NCBI GenBank assembly: GCA_907163375.1
Contig: CAJQUW010014264.1
Coordinates: forward strand, 30,037-94,036
DNA: 64,000 nucleotides
Origin: Prostheceraeus crozeri
Taxonomy: Eukaryota; Platyhelminthes; Polycladida; Euryleptidae
Reading direction: 5' to 3'
Below the pieces are notes generated by a model. That model searched no databases. It saw only the letters and a list, made by a program, of their open reading frames with translations, and was not told where the DNA came from. How positions within the stretch are numbered: position 1 is the stretch's first letter; every line of letters begins with the position of its first letter. Shown in pieces: positions 11,946-24,776 of the stretch. The position numbers were made by a program, and so were the translations under genes.

Positions 11946-14900
11946 TGTCTGAATGGTGATGGTTGAGCAAGCTGAATATGATGACCACACCTTCCGGTTT
12001 TAATCAAGTTGTCCCAGTCTCCCAAAACGACATTCATGGCTCATGCTTATAAATCAAGACAAAGTATTAATCTATTATGTGCATGCTAAATATTAAAAAG
12101 CTAAGAGTGAAAGCGTTCTATTTTTGCCATAATCGATGCCATGTCGACATTCAAGCGCTGGGTAAGAGTACCTACTGTTGCTTGAGATATTAGAACACAT
12201 CAAGTGAACTGGCAATATTAGAAATGCGTGTGTGTGTACATATACACTTCCTTTTTCTCAGAATGTATTTCTCAATTCTCCAGATACCTTTAGAGCTAAC
12301 TCTTTTTTTCTCTAAATGCAGGAAATCAAATATTTTATTTTTGGTTCTATTAGACCTCTTACATTAAGGAGAGAAGGTGGAGGAAGAGACAGACAGATCA
12401 AAGGATTTTCCCTCGTATGAAATGGGTTTCTTAGCTTTCAAAATGGATGCAGAAATGCGAGATTTGTTAATAGGAATTAGCTTTTGAATGATCAAATTAA
12501 ATATTCAATTACTGACAAGAATCAAAAGAAGTTGAATCTTTTTGATGTAGTGTAATGCTTAGTTCCATTTGTCACAAAAGATTCTAATTTGCTTGATTGT
12601 TAAAACAAAGAAGTTTAACACCCATATTGTGATTTGAGGACAACGTGACATATTTGCGAGCTTTCAGGTGATTCACCCTTCCTCAGGTACAGTAAGATGA
12701 GAACTCTTGGGATTTGTATTAAATGTTTTGCAAAGAGCGAACAACACACTAGATATCTGCTAATGCCACTTCTGGGATTAATTCTTCAGATCTTCTGGGA
12801 TCAATTATTCTAAATTATGACAAAAATGTTATAATGGATTGATACCAGAAGTAGCACCAGAAAATGATAACCAAATCGCTTGAAATTTTAACATGATGTT
12901 CGTCAATTAATGAGTATTCAATCTAGACTCAGAGCTAAGTAAAATTTGAATTTTTGAAAACACCGATCACCCAATCTGCGTCAAGATTGATGTGGGACCT
13001 CTAAGCCTCTACCAAAACCAATAAAATTTTGCATGGCATATAATATTATCCGTCGACACCGATGTAGACTCCAAGCAGTCTGAACTTCGAATTCCAAGTA
13101 GTCTGAAATTTCTCACTGTATATAAGTTAATCACTATCGTTCTGTAATATACTTTAGTAGGGTATGTCAGTCAGCCTAATCCAAGTTTTTATTGAACTTT
13201 AACACTGCTACAGCTCATATGCATGAAGACTTCATTTTTTTGTTCTTAAATTTAGAATCCGATTACTCATTTTTAGCATTTTTTAGCATTTTACCTCATA
13301 ATTGATGACATTAGAAATGATCAGATTGATGCATTAATTTGACGGATAGACAGACCTCTTAAATTTATTAAAAGAAGCAGTGATTTAAATTGTCATATTG
13401 TGATTGTTGATGGAGACTTACAAATCAATAATCAACACCTACCGGTATCTATTGCATATTGTTTGATTAAAAAATGATCTTGGCTTTCCCGCGAAAGAAG
13501 GTGCTATTACATATTCCTATAGTGATGTTTGGTATTTGCAAATAACAGAATGAATGCATTGTACCTTTTTAGTGATATAATCAATCAAACATTATGTGCA
13601 ACGATTTATGAAAACAGACTGTAAGCGATGGCGGCTTCCAGTGGTTGATAATGGCTAGATGCCTGCTGTCAGTGTACTAAGTGGGGAATTCTTTGTAAGC
13701 AACTTGTCTATTTTCACAGAAGCGAACCAAAATTTGATGTACACAGTTTTCTTAATTATTTAAATGAAGCAAATCGCATGTTCATTTCATGTTTTTTGAA
13801 ATCATATTAAACATAGATCGTTTGCAAATCTGGCAAAAAAATTCCAGAAATTCGTCAATTGTGTTTGAGATTTTTGCCCTTGAGTATCCATCTCTTTTAT
13901 GGGTCAGCAGTGACCCCTAGTGCTTTCCGGGGTTAAGTAGGGTGCTTCATTGGGTTAAAATGTAAACTTGTTGTACGAAAAATAAACACGGCAAATCGAG
14001 TCCACGTTAGCGGATGAAAATGCTGTGTGAATTTTAAGTGCAACAACACGTTGCTATTAGTCTATATCTCTGCACGGGGCAATTTTGCATTGCGCACTTT
14101 TGGTATTGGGTACTTTTAGTAGCAATCATAGAAATCATCAACTCAACAATGTCGCTTAACTAATAGCAATGGCACTTGTTGACAGTCGGTTGCAGAAACA
14201 AGGTTTCCGAGAAAGATGTAGGCTTTAATCCCTACAAGTGGCCGTCAGCACGGCTCGGAGTCGTCCAAACTAGTTTATTACATCTACATGTAGAGTGGTT
14301 AAACAATTTGAAGGACTGTACAACAGACTGCTCTGTGTTTATTTATCCTGACTTTGCCAAGCGGCTGATAATCATAAAAGATTTCAGAGTTTCAGTTTGC
14401 GTGAGCATAGAAGAGAAAGATATCTTCAAACTTGAACAATAGGAAATGACATTGATGATCATTGATTTGCTCAGGCCCGAGAAGATCTTTCTATCTTATG
14501 CACAGGAGTTGGTTCTACATTCTCTTCTGAATAGCTAATAATAAGATGTTCTAGCCGATAATTTGTTTGGCTTCAAATGTATGTTTGCATGTTTTAAATG
14601 CACATATGCACCATTATCTTTATTTCTATTTATTCTCACCTTTGTGCAGTAGCAATGAAACTATATTTGCATAACAAGGACATATGATAATTATCTTCGC
14701 AACCAGTTGAGCTTTGCTTACAGATTCAATGAGTTTTACAATTTTGAAAATTGAAATCGATATTTAAGGCATTGACTCGGAGATGCAGGGTGTAAAAATG
14801 ATTCTTAAAGTACAAGTGATTATTAGATGCTCTCCTGAAAATGATTGCTCCTATCGGTTAACTGGAAGGCTCTAGCGACAGGAAACGAAACAAAGGCAGC

Positions 14901-16240
14901 ATAATGAAATCCTTCACGTAATATTTAACTTGATATTTTCACCTACAACTGTCAAATGCTGTAACTTGGAAAACAGTTTACCCCGCGTTTGAAAGAATCA
15001 CTTTGAAGTGATTGTTAGTGAAAGCGGAAGCTTCAATAAGATGCAGTGATGGCAATATGTGTGAATGTGACCTCGAAGCTGTGACCTTTCTTCTATACAA
15101 ATGTATCTTGAAATTAAAACTTCTGTTAGTGTCACAGGGATAAAGACTGTATAAGCATAGATCACCTCCAAACAATGATTCAGTCGACAAAATCATTTGC
15201 ATTAATTTAATTTTTATTATGATAACGGTTGAAAACAATTTCATAACACTTGACGTCATGATTTTGACCACATTAGTTATTTACCTTATTTATCATTATT
15301 GCTTATCACTTTTAATCATTACTTTTCCTCCTTGCTTTTCTTGATGACACTAAACTGAATAGTTCAATATTTCGGAAGTCCCTCAGTGTGGATAAAGAAA
15401 GAGGAATTTCTTTGTAGACTGTAATTGCGCAAGCGCCTTTAAATACAGGTCGAGTCAAATTGAATGTCCCTTTATTTGTAAGGTGTTGTAGATTAGTGAA
15501 AATCCAAACAATTTTTATCGTTTATATCCCCTGGTATGGTGAACAATTTTATGGATTTTAGAAGCTCATAGATATGTTAACCTTTGCATTATTCGACGAT
15601 TTTGAGTTTGAAGTTTTTTCCTCGTTTTACATGTATATTGTGTTGCATGCATAATGCATCATAATACTTTGGACAGTTGATTTGTAAATTTTTGCTTACA
15701 GGAAAGTTGTCTCATTCTACATGAAGTCAATGTGGAAGTCAATTGAGGTATTGAATGATCTTCATGGTAATTGGTGTGGCCATAAGATAGCCCAACACTT
15801 AAAAGAAAGTGAGCTATTTGAAATTAGTAGAATCAGTTTTGACTGTGTTGAAAATGCTGTTTTGTGAGCTCTAAAAAGAATTCGCATACGAATCGCTGAA
15901 CGAAGTCACTACCAGTTTTGCAGAACACACGTCCTGCTAGATTCGCAGAAATAGCTGAAAACGTGGCAGTTGCTGTGGAATACACGAATGCTGTGGTCCA
16001 CTCGGCCAGTAGCGGTGTCAATCTCTATTTTCTGGCACCTCTCAATCATCCGTGTCTAGGACTCATAAAGAGACACGACTAAGGGCGATCGAAACCGAAA
16101 GACAAGTCGTTTTACTGAGCGGCATCTTGTTACTCGCATGCGATTTGTAAAATATTGGTGAGATGACTCTGCCTATCCATCGAACAAAGGAAATGGTCGA
16201 AGAAGTCGATCAACTGCTTGATGTTTGATCACCTGTTTTC
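11946..16240. other. Intergenic DNA, no gene recognised
   Basis: About 4.3 kb without a credible coding frame (longest 97 codons, no motif). The only item picked out is a hammerhead-like motif near 12655-12700. Confidence 0.45.
12655..12700 (-). ncRNA. Possible hammerhead-ribozyme-like relic
   Basis: Read on the minus strand, the segment has CTGAGGA, a short GC-containing stem-loop (AGGGTGAATCACCT) and then GAAAGC. This follows the CUGANGA ... stem II ... GAAA layout of the hammerhead core. Very similar words occur in the repeated ends of Penelope-like retroelements, which carry hammerhead motifs. Stem II is weak, and no Penelope coding sequence lies nearby, so this would be a solitary terminal relic. 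Confidence 0.3.
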
Positions 16241-16327
16241 TATTTTGTTTCCTCTACAACTGCTCCAGTTGCAATCGCACATCAATTACTTCAGAATTAC
16301 GACGATAAAAAGTGCCATGGATCTGCA

Positions 16328-17261
16328 GTGATGACGTTCGATATGCATAGAGCATTCGACAACTTAGACCACAATGTGATAATTGAGAAATTTTTGCAAA
16401 TGCAGTTACCTAGTGGGTCTGTCCTTCTCCTGAAAGATTATTTATGCAACCATTTTGCGCATATCAAACTTTACGACATTAAGTCCAGAAGTTTCCGTGT
16501 AACTGATGGTGTTCCTCAGACCACTGTCTTGACACCATACATTTTTGGAGCATTATTTGGAGATTTCTATTGTCTTTTATCGGCTACCAAATCTGTTAAG
16601 TATGCAGACGACCTAACTGTGATTGTACCTTTACATTGTGAAGACAAAAATTGAAGCTGAGGTAAATTGTGAAATTGGAAATATTCAGCGTTGGCAAGCG
16701 GAAGATCACCTAACACTTGAACTGTCATAATCAAAGATCTTTTGCCTTGCCAACAGCAACATTGATTTTCCCTTTTCTTTTCCAATTGAATGCGTTGATG
16801 AACTCACTGCTCTTGGTTTTATAATCAGCAAAAATTTGTCTTGGGATTTACACATTGATCACATTGTGAATATAGCTAAGAAGCGTTTTTTTGCTTTGAT
16901 AAAGTTGTGACTACATTCAAACACTGACGAACTACACATAATCTATACAGCACATATTCGCACGATTGTGGAACATGTTTGTCCCATTTTTGTCGACATA
17001 AACAAATCACTGACAAAGAAGCTGAAAAGCATTGACAGACGTGGTCATAAAATTATGTATCGAGATGGAATACGTGAATGTCGCTGTGCAGATGATGAAC
17101 TGATCACACGTCGAAATAAACAGTCTTGTCTTTACCTAAAGATAGAGAGCAGTGATAATCATATTATTCTGAGTGATTATTCCCAACAGGCTTCATATCG
17201 TGATCATATCACAAACTACCTGCCACTGAAAGAGCAAAATATCATTGCAAAATATCATTGA
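16328..17261 (+). pseudogene. Decayed LINE reverse transcriptase fragment
   Basis: A 108-codon frame (16328-16654) holds three reverse transcriptase blocks: the palm motif FDMHRAFDNLDH, the primer-grip-side motif GVPQTTVLTPYIFG and the catalytic YADDLTV. After it, in other frames, come LGFIISKNLSWDLHIDHI and, at 16968-17261, a piece matching the thumb and carboxy-terminal region (RRGHKIMYRDGI). Layout and wording are those of the Jockey/CR1 group of non-LTR retrotransposons. The copy lacks an endonuclease domain, has several frame changes and stops, and shows no clear 3' tail. It is older than, and a different family from, the LINE at 34574. Confidence 0.75.
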
Positions 17262-17269
17262 AAAATCAT

Positions 17270-18654
17270 AATTAAGTTTAAAATATGTAAATTTTACACA
17301 TTTCTATTCAGATTCAATGAATGAAGCATAGATTTAGTGAATCATAAAATCATCCCGATGAAACTTGTGTTAAACTTGTAATTTCGCCAAAGAATCACAA
17401 TATGATCTCAACTCTTCCAGGAAGACTTGCATTATAATGGAGTTCATGAAATTTCCTTAATAATCAGCTTATTTTCCGCTGTATTAAGATACCTGCTAGA
17501 AAATGTTCATGCTTCTTGACATTTAATAAGGTTCATGCTACTTATGTAGAGGTTCCAAATCGCTGGTATATAAACACACGAATAATTTTCAAAAAAATGG
17601 CTTCTTAAAAAGTGATCAAATATTTTTTTATACCGCAGGATCGTAGTCTCCGTAATAAACTGAATCTTTTTATATAAAAATTTTCACTACATGGTGTCAT
17701 GTTTATGAGTCGACACTCTACCTATTATGCATTTACTCTATGCCTGCATTTAAAGTCGGTGTTAAAATGGCTTTCAGATATAGCTTTAACACTGTTAATT
17801 TATTAGACATTGTTTTCAAAATGCTCGTTTTTGTTTATTCTTTACCAAAAAAATACTACTACTCAATTGTAGAAAAAATTCAACATTAGATAATCAGATC
17901 CTGCGTTACGTAGTATACTAAGGAACTTACACTATTCCATGAATGTACATTGTAATCCAATAAATCACCGATGGAAATCACCTTCGAGAGCTGGTAATAT
18001 ACTATCAACGATGATTTTCAGCTGAGACAAAAAAGGGTTGTGAAGCAAGGTCATGTTTTTGGCCGTCATCATAACCCAATCTAAGTTAGTCGTATAATGT
18101 TTATTTAATCGGGATGGGATGTGAGTCAGACCAGTCTGTGGCACGTAGTATGGCTTGCGACGTTGCGGCTGGATAAACATGGGTGTCGGAACAAGGATGT
18201 AGAGGTCGGCCGACATCTTGAAGTTTTTGAACTGGGTCCTTGACATCCCATGATCATAACCGTTAAATTAACTCAGGCTATTATCATTAAACACTGGCAT
18301 GATTAATGAATTTTTTGACCGCCCTTCAAAATGATTGATTAGATACCACACGAGCTGACTACAGTCTACCTAGTATGCATTAATTTTCAGCAATCTATGA
18401 CCGATCGCTCTACTTGCGAAATATTCTAGAGTAACTGATCAACCTGACGCAGCCGCGACCTCCGCCCCGATAGTTTGATATTCATAAAAAATGATGAAAT
18501 TATTTTCTGCTGATTGTGATTAATCCTCTTCTTTAAGCAAAATTCTAGAGTTATTATGGTCGCTATGACGGTGCATCAATGCTGAAAATGTTTGGAAAGA
18601 TTTCATTTCTTTCAGGGGAGCATGCCCCCAGAATGCGTGAAAGCGTTTCAGAGC
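17270..18654. other. Intergenic DNA, no feature recognised
   Basis: AT-rich DNA with no recognisable gene or repeat ends. A 93-codon minus-strand frame at 17965-18246 shows no known motif and is probably fortuitous. Confidence 0.5.
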
Positions 18655-20312
18655 CAGATTGTTTCATAAAAAATGGATCACACTTAAACATCGCCTTAAC
18701 TTCAACTTTTTCTAACTCCGCCAAACTTGAACGAATTTCTCTGAAATTTGGAAGATATGTCAGTTGTGCTTACTAATATCATTGTTGGAAATTTCAAGCA
18801 TGAATATTGAGTTGTTTTCCTGTTATAGAAAAAAAAGTAGTAGATAATTTGATCTTCATTTAGCAATGTTACACAAAATCATACCTCACTCTTATAAAAT
18901 TACATTTGTTTCCTTTGTTATGCAATATGTTGTTCTACAAGCCAAAAGCTATCAAGCAAACAAAAATATAGAAAATCGGTCAATCAGAGCCAGTATAGCA
19001 CCATTATTCATCAACAATAATGTAACTGCTACATGTGATCAACTGGACTTCATGTTCCATAGCTTCCTGACTTCGTTGCGGTGGTGTTGGCAGCACTCCT
19101 GATTGCTTTCAGCTAGAAATCTATCTCTTACCGGTTGAAAACAATACAAAGCACAAATGAACAATAACGAGATTGCATTCACAAAAGGCAAAGTGTCAGC
19201 CTTGCTAGAACTAGGGTTTTCTTTGCGAGCTACAAGCAGGCGACTAAATGTCCCTTACACAAACGTGCATCGATGGCATAATGATGATTTTCGACTCTGT
19301 CGTAAAGAGGGCTCTGGCCGTCCACGCAAAACATCCAAACGTAGAGACCGTCTAATTTTGAGATTTGTTAAAGTTGATCCAAGTCTCTCGTTAACTGAGA
19401 TGGCTGCACTAGTCTCGTCTATTTCTAAGTCCACTATTCGTAGAAGACTTATTGAGTCGAATTTCAAGAGCTGTAAGAGGCCTCTCAGATCGAATTATCA
19501 GATCAGCATACAAAAAGACGTCTCCGATGGGCAATGAGTCATTGTCACTGGCGAAATCAATGGGATCGGGTTGTCTGGTCTGATGAGGCATCAGTCCGTC
19601 TGAAGGATAGTGATGGTCGATTGAGATTATGGATAAAATCTGATCAGGAAATTCCGAGACATTTACATCGTCCCCGGGTACAAGGTGGTGCGAGTACTGA
19701 TTTGGGCTGGCATTTGGACCAATGGCCGCTCTGAACTTCACATACATCAAGGAACCATGAATTCTGAACGCTATGTGAATGTTTTACGAATGAACATTGG
19801 CCAAATGACAGATCAACTTGGTGATCCATCGACTTGGTTATTTATGGATGATAATGCTAGGCCTACGTGTCACAGGAGTAGTAGAGTCAACTTATGCAGG
19901 TCTCAATTAGGGCTTAGAACATTATCTTGGCCAGCTCGTTCTCCTGATCTGAATCCCATAGAAAATGTATGGAATATTCTAAAACGTGACGTTCGTCGTT
20001 CACTGCTACCTACAGATGGCGTATCACAACTTACGTCACTGTTAAAAAGAGAGTGGAGAAAGTTAGATCAGTCAAAAATCAACGATATCATCGAATCAAT
20101 GCCTAGACGAATTGGTAATGTCATTGACAATAAGGGTAGGGCCACAAAATATTAGCTTCTTAAGAACCGTTACTGTGTCATAGCTTATCAGATTATATAA
20201 GGACATTTAAATATATTAGGGACATGAAATAACATGAAAAATGCTTTCTGTATCATACTTATGTTTTATTTAGTCAAATTTTAGGATGATCCACTTTTTA
20301 TGAAACGGACTG
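18655..20312 (+). mobile_element. Tc1-like DNA transposon, copy B
   Basis: Same family as copy A but in plus orientation, 1658 bp. The left end begins CAGATTGTTTCATAAAAAATG and the right end is the complement of CAGTCCGTTTCATAAAAAG. TA follows the right end (20313-20314); the left flank reads GC, so the left half of the duplication has mutated or was lost. About 500 bp of non-coding DNA separates the left end from the transposase start, as in copy A. Confidence 0.9.
19157..20155 (+). pseudogene. Tc1-like transposase, disrupted (copy B)
   Basis: The frame opens with MNNNEIAFTKGK and carries two helix-turn-helix motifs around a GRPRKTSKRRDR linker. A one-base loss near 19484, not present in copy A, shifts the frame. 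The first catalytic Asp (VVWSDEASVRL) then lies in 19534-19734. A second shift near 19684, shared with copy A, leads to the frame 19685-20155. That frame holds the second Asp (WLFMDDNARPTCH) and the Glu block (SPDLNPIENVW). By hand count 36 residues lie between the second Asp and the Glu, against 34 in classical Tc1. The element is non-autonomous. Confidence 0.88.
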
Positions 20313-20443
20313 TATATGGTAAAATTACGTTGCTTTAGGGCTCGAAGTCACGGTGCATGAAAAATTCGGAAAATTCGAATGATAGACATAAAAATTTAAA
20401 AAATAAAATATTCGAGGAACTCTTTCGAAAAATCTACCCAATA

Positions 20444-21245
20444 CAGTGAACTCCGGATAAGCGAGAGAAAAATCAAAGAACATTTCAAACACATGTAAAA
20501 CGCTCTGGTTTAGAGGGAGAGTTTTCTTAAGTCACTCCGCTCAAGCGCAGGGGAATTTTTTGTTTTTGTTATCATTTAGCCATTTTTTTATAGATGACTG
20601 GGTCTATTCTGCATCAAGTGATTTTCGTTTATGCTTCAACGAAAACCGCATATTCTTACCACTTGTTGTCCTTATGCACTGCCGAATTGGATGAGAAAGT
20701 AAGCGATTTCATAATTGAACCTTTTTGTCTCTAAAAATCAGTCTGATGCAATCCATTTTTTGCAAACAATTGCTGTTCATCCATTTATGCAGAATTCATT
20801 TATATACCAGTTCACAACGCAGTATGTCAACAAGTCAACACGCGCTCTGTCTTAAGGAGAAGGCTAAACTCATCAATCAGGTTATCTGAAATTCCCCAGT
20901 ATAGCGAAAGATAAAAAACAGTTGACTTTAGTTTCTTTTCTTCTTTAGATAGAAGTTTGATTTCCTTTCACTGCTGACCAATGCTTCAACTTTTGTTCCA
21001 TGTTTTTACAACTATTTGACAAATACATGTAATAGATAGACAAAGATGCTTTTAAATCTTGAGCCCTAAATGGGATAGTATTGGGAACCTGTCGCTCCAT
21101 GTGCTTGCGTTACCATCAATGGAATAACGAAAATTTAGCTTACATAGTAATTATTTAGGCTAAAGTGAGCTCGAATATTGTTCCTCCGCTTAAGCGGGAG
21201 AGAAATCTCAAGGCCAAGCCGTCCCGCTTATCTGCAGTCTCCAAA
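20444..21245. mobile_element. Possible pogo/Tigger-type MITE
   Basis: The left end reads TA then CAGTGAACTCCGGATAAGCG. Near 21225-21245 the complement of a similar word (GGAGACTGCAGATAAGCGGG) appears. Related 'CGCTTAAGCGGGAGAG' words lie just inside on both sides. A TA flank and a CAGT-type end with GGATAAGCG is reminiscent of pogo-like elements. The right boundary is not sharp and no coding sequence is inside. Confidence 0.35.
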
Positions 21246-22512
21246 AAATCTTGTAAATTAGACAATTTTTGGGAAACTTCGATCCCTAAATGCCAAAATA
21301 ACTAAGTGGTGGTTGGTCATGCAAGGGAATCTAAAATCTATAAAGCTACATTTAACTACCTAGTCTTGTATTCTGCTATCTCGAAATCCTAAATTTCAAG
21401 ATGTGCGCGAGTGCCCTTGACCATAAGATCTCATTCTATATTCATTTTATGCATTCTGCTTGTGTATTTGCTACCGTGCAAGGCTCTATGTAGTGGATAT
21501 CGAAATATACATGAGAAATTTTATGCAATTTTGGTTGTGGCTTCGACATTCATCTAAAATTACGACTGTCAAATTTGTACAGTGCAAGCAGATAGCGCTT
21601 TATTTATAATTTGGTTACAGTACACGAAGAACTTTGTTACTTTTTTTAAATTCATTTCCTCTCGGTACGTTGTATTTTCTTTATGGAATTCTTCCAACAT
21701 CAGCTATAAATGGTTTTTGTAAATAGCTAGTTTATCGAACAAATTGAGATAGAAATTGAGTTAACCTTTAAAAATATTGCCTTATTTAATTCAAGCTCGT
21801 CCAATGTAGAAATCTAGCTGACTTAAGTTGCTTTTCCAAATGAAAATAGACCTTCGAGGTCTGGCTTCGATAAATCGAAATTTGATGCTTGTTCACTATG
21901 AATATTTTGGGTACGTCCTAAGAGAGAGTACGACATTACATAAATGTTTTATCTTTCTTCTTATATAAAATGACTCAGTTAAACTTTGCAAGATTCACTC
22001 ATTGTGCAATTATAGTGACATAATTAATTGAAGAAACTATCAATGGCTTGAATTGAAGTTTGTTTCATTTTTTTCTCAGGTATGATGCAATATCTTGCTT
22101 TCTATGTATTACCATTCAACACATGAGAGAATGGAGAAAGATCTATGGTGGTCAAATTTCAAATTTTGATATCGATGCAACTGTCACAATTGCTTTTGGG
22201 TCATTCCTTCAAACTTTAACAGCTGATTGTTCTTGGTAGGAAACTGACAGAAATCAAATAGCTCCGTCTAATTCGTCATACTTTCCGAGCTACAGCCTTC
22301 TGAAGAAGACAATGCTCGACAAAAACAATCTTCTATCTTCATTTTTTTTAAATTTCCGTACTTTTGAAGACCTATATCTCAAAGACTATGTAAGCTATCG
22401 TCGCAATGTTTTATAGATGTATTATACTAGTGAAGGATAGTATGCATATCAATTTTCAGCCCGATACCATCATTCAATCGTGAGATACAGCTTCTCAAAG
22501 TTGACTAAAATT
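21246..22512. other. Intergenic DNA, no feature recognised
   Basis: No coding frame, RNA gene or repeat ends were recognised. Confidence 0.5.
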
Positions 22513-23500
22513 TTAGGCCTACTTTTTTATATTCAAAACTAGCTCAATTCCGTGGGCAAAATTCTTCCTGAAGATGTACTCCAAACTCGATGATGTTTTC
22601 ACTATGCATTATGCATGATAGCTGATAAGAGCTAGTACCAATAGAAAGTTTCTACTGCAAGTCGTTGTCGAACTGGAAGTCGACGAAATTTGATTTTTGT
22701 TTGAAAAATAACAAAAATGGCCCTTTTTGATGATCATTTCCCGTTGACTGACTACTTCGATTTACGTGAACGTTTTTGTCGACCACACTATGAAGCTGAT
22801 AATTGACATACTCAAAGCTGAACGTGCGCTTCGACTTCGTTTAGGAGTTAGAGCACTTTGAATTATCACTTATTTTTTCATATTCTACTCTTGAGAGTTT
22901 ATAAGCATATATTATATGTCCAAATTTGGACTATTATTTTTACCAGTCTGTACTCAGATTCACTGCAACTTTGTTTGTTTCCAATTTTTTTGCAGATAAA
23001 CCATTTTGACGACATTAGACATCGTCTACATTGTGATATCACAGAGTGGCAGACTCTTAAGTTATCTCTCCAGTCTGTAGAAATAAATATAAATGCATTT
23101 ATGAATCAATAAGCTATATTATCCACAGCTCAGCACGGTCTCCATGAACTCCATTCACTTACGGAGTCTTTTCGCATAGTTTTCCAGAAAAAGTCGCAAG
23201 GCATCCTTGTCCGATTAATTGAATGCTTCCCTGATCATGAATGCTTCCTTCGAATCATCCATTGAAGTTTTGCTTCATAAGCCCTACTTTTGGTTGCTCT
23301 CCAAAGAAAAAAATCACGTGGACGTACGATTGAACTTCTGGACAGCCACATCAGGGAGTTTGGTCCGTAGCCTATCCAACCACGAGGAAATGTTTGGTCG
23401 AGGAATGATCCTGCCTCCTTGCTCCAGAGCTGAGGCGCTCAAAATTCGCTTTTGACGAAGATATGGAACATCGAAAACTTTTAACGTGTCGAGATAATTA
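22513..23500. repeat. Outer inverted repeat, left arm
   Basis: This segment is the reverse complement of 54080-55068. Over 22519-23120 the two arms look about 97-98% identical; further in (about 23120-23500) similarity drops to roughly 80%. Both arms contain the same short frames, none with a known motif. The pair may be the long terminal inverted repeats of an unrecognised element of about 3.9 kb, counting only DNA outside the palindromic Polinton. It could also be two copies of an older repeat in opposite orientation. Confidence 0.75.
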
Positions 23501-24770
23501 TCACAATTGACGTTGCCTTGAAGAAAGAAGGGACCGATAACATCACCTCTCCATACTCAATCCAAAACAACGACCTTCGGACAATGAAGAGATAGCTCTT
23601 GCTTGATGCCATGGGGGTTGACTGTTTCGCAGTAGCTACATCTGCGCTTCGTCGGTTGAATGCAGTTGAACAGATCAGGAACGCTTCCCAAAAGTTTTAC
23701 ACATAGCAAACACTAGTCGACCCATGTCCTCTTCACTCAAATCTTGAACGAATGGATTGTGGTCACATGCTCTAGGCATGCTTACTATGAGAAGAGAATT
23801 TTGACTAACACCAAATTCAGTCGACGTGGTCCGTGTCGATGCATGTGTACGATTATTAAAAAACCTCACAGTCACAGTGTTTTCATAACCTGCTGCTATT
23901 ATTTGTGGGCCATGTCTAGGAAGAAAGATGTTGTCCACAGAAAGGAGAGTCTTGAAGCATTTTACCGTTTTTTCAGATTGTGCTTTTCAGTTCTTCCAGA
24001 ATGGGTGAGATTTTTTGACTGCCGTCGTATAATAATAATTGTACATTCGTATATCATACGGCGATCATAGCTTTTCGTTATGTTTCAAATGTCATGTTGT
24101 CTCAGTAATGACGCAAATTGCAATGACTTAACAATTACCAACAATTCGAAATTTCAAATGCAATATCAATGTCATTACTTGCTGAACATGTGGACATCTA
24201 CATTCATTCAAGAGATCTAAAAAAAGTAATAAAATTCAAAGCGTAAAAGGCAAGGGAAATCACGTCAATAAGGAGGCGCGGCAAGAACATTCCTTAAAGG
24301 TGAAGTTCGGTCAAATATTCAACCTTGGCTACTTCATTGTATGCCTAGTCAATCTTGCTAACTTAGACGAGCATCTGATATCTCACTTAACCGCAATCAT
24401 TAACTTAAGGAGACGCTATGACATCATATCACCCAATGATCTGATACGCTACTGCTAGCATGTTTCGTGACGAATTAGCCATGGATAGGACGAGCAACTC
24501 ACGGGAAAGAATGAAAAGGAAGTTACTTGTTTATGTTCTCTGAACATGTACAAAATCGCCAAATCTGAACAGTGCTGCGAATAGCCTACAAGTGTACAAA
24601 CAAAACGGGCGATCCCAAAGAGTTTGCCTTCTGCACCTTTCAGAAAGACTGAAAGAATGCCGTGTAATAGAATTGGACGAGCTCATTTTTAACTGACGAC
24701 TCACAGTGTTGTATGAAAATTTTAAAGGAATAGATAAAATAGATAATCTAAGATACACCATGTTGAAGGA
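23501..24770. other. Unassigned DNA between outer repeat and Polinton-like element
   Basis: No similarity to the corresponding right-hand segment (53475-54079) was seen beyond the first few tens of bases. Two short frames (87 and 108 codons, opposite strands) overlap and carry no known motif. Confidence 0.45.
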
Positions 24771-24776
24771 CCAGTT

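Noticed and set aside
15833-16021. 62-codon minus-strand frame near the old LINE
   Set aside because: It is opposite in sense to the LINE and has no motif.
22858-23112. 84-codon frame MNYHLFFHILLLRVYK, present in both outer repeat arms
   Set aside because: Conservation follows from the inverted duplication; the composition is that of AT-rich non-coding DNA and the two copies are not independent evidence.
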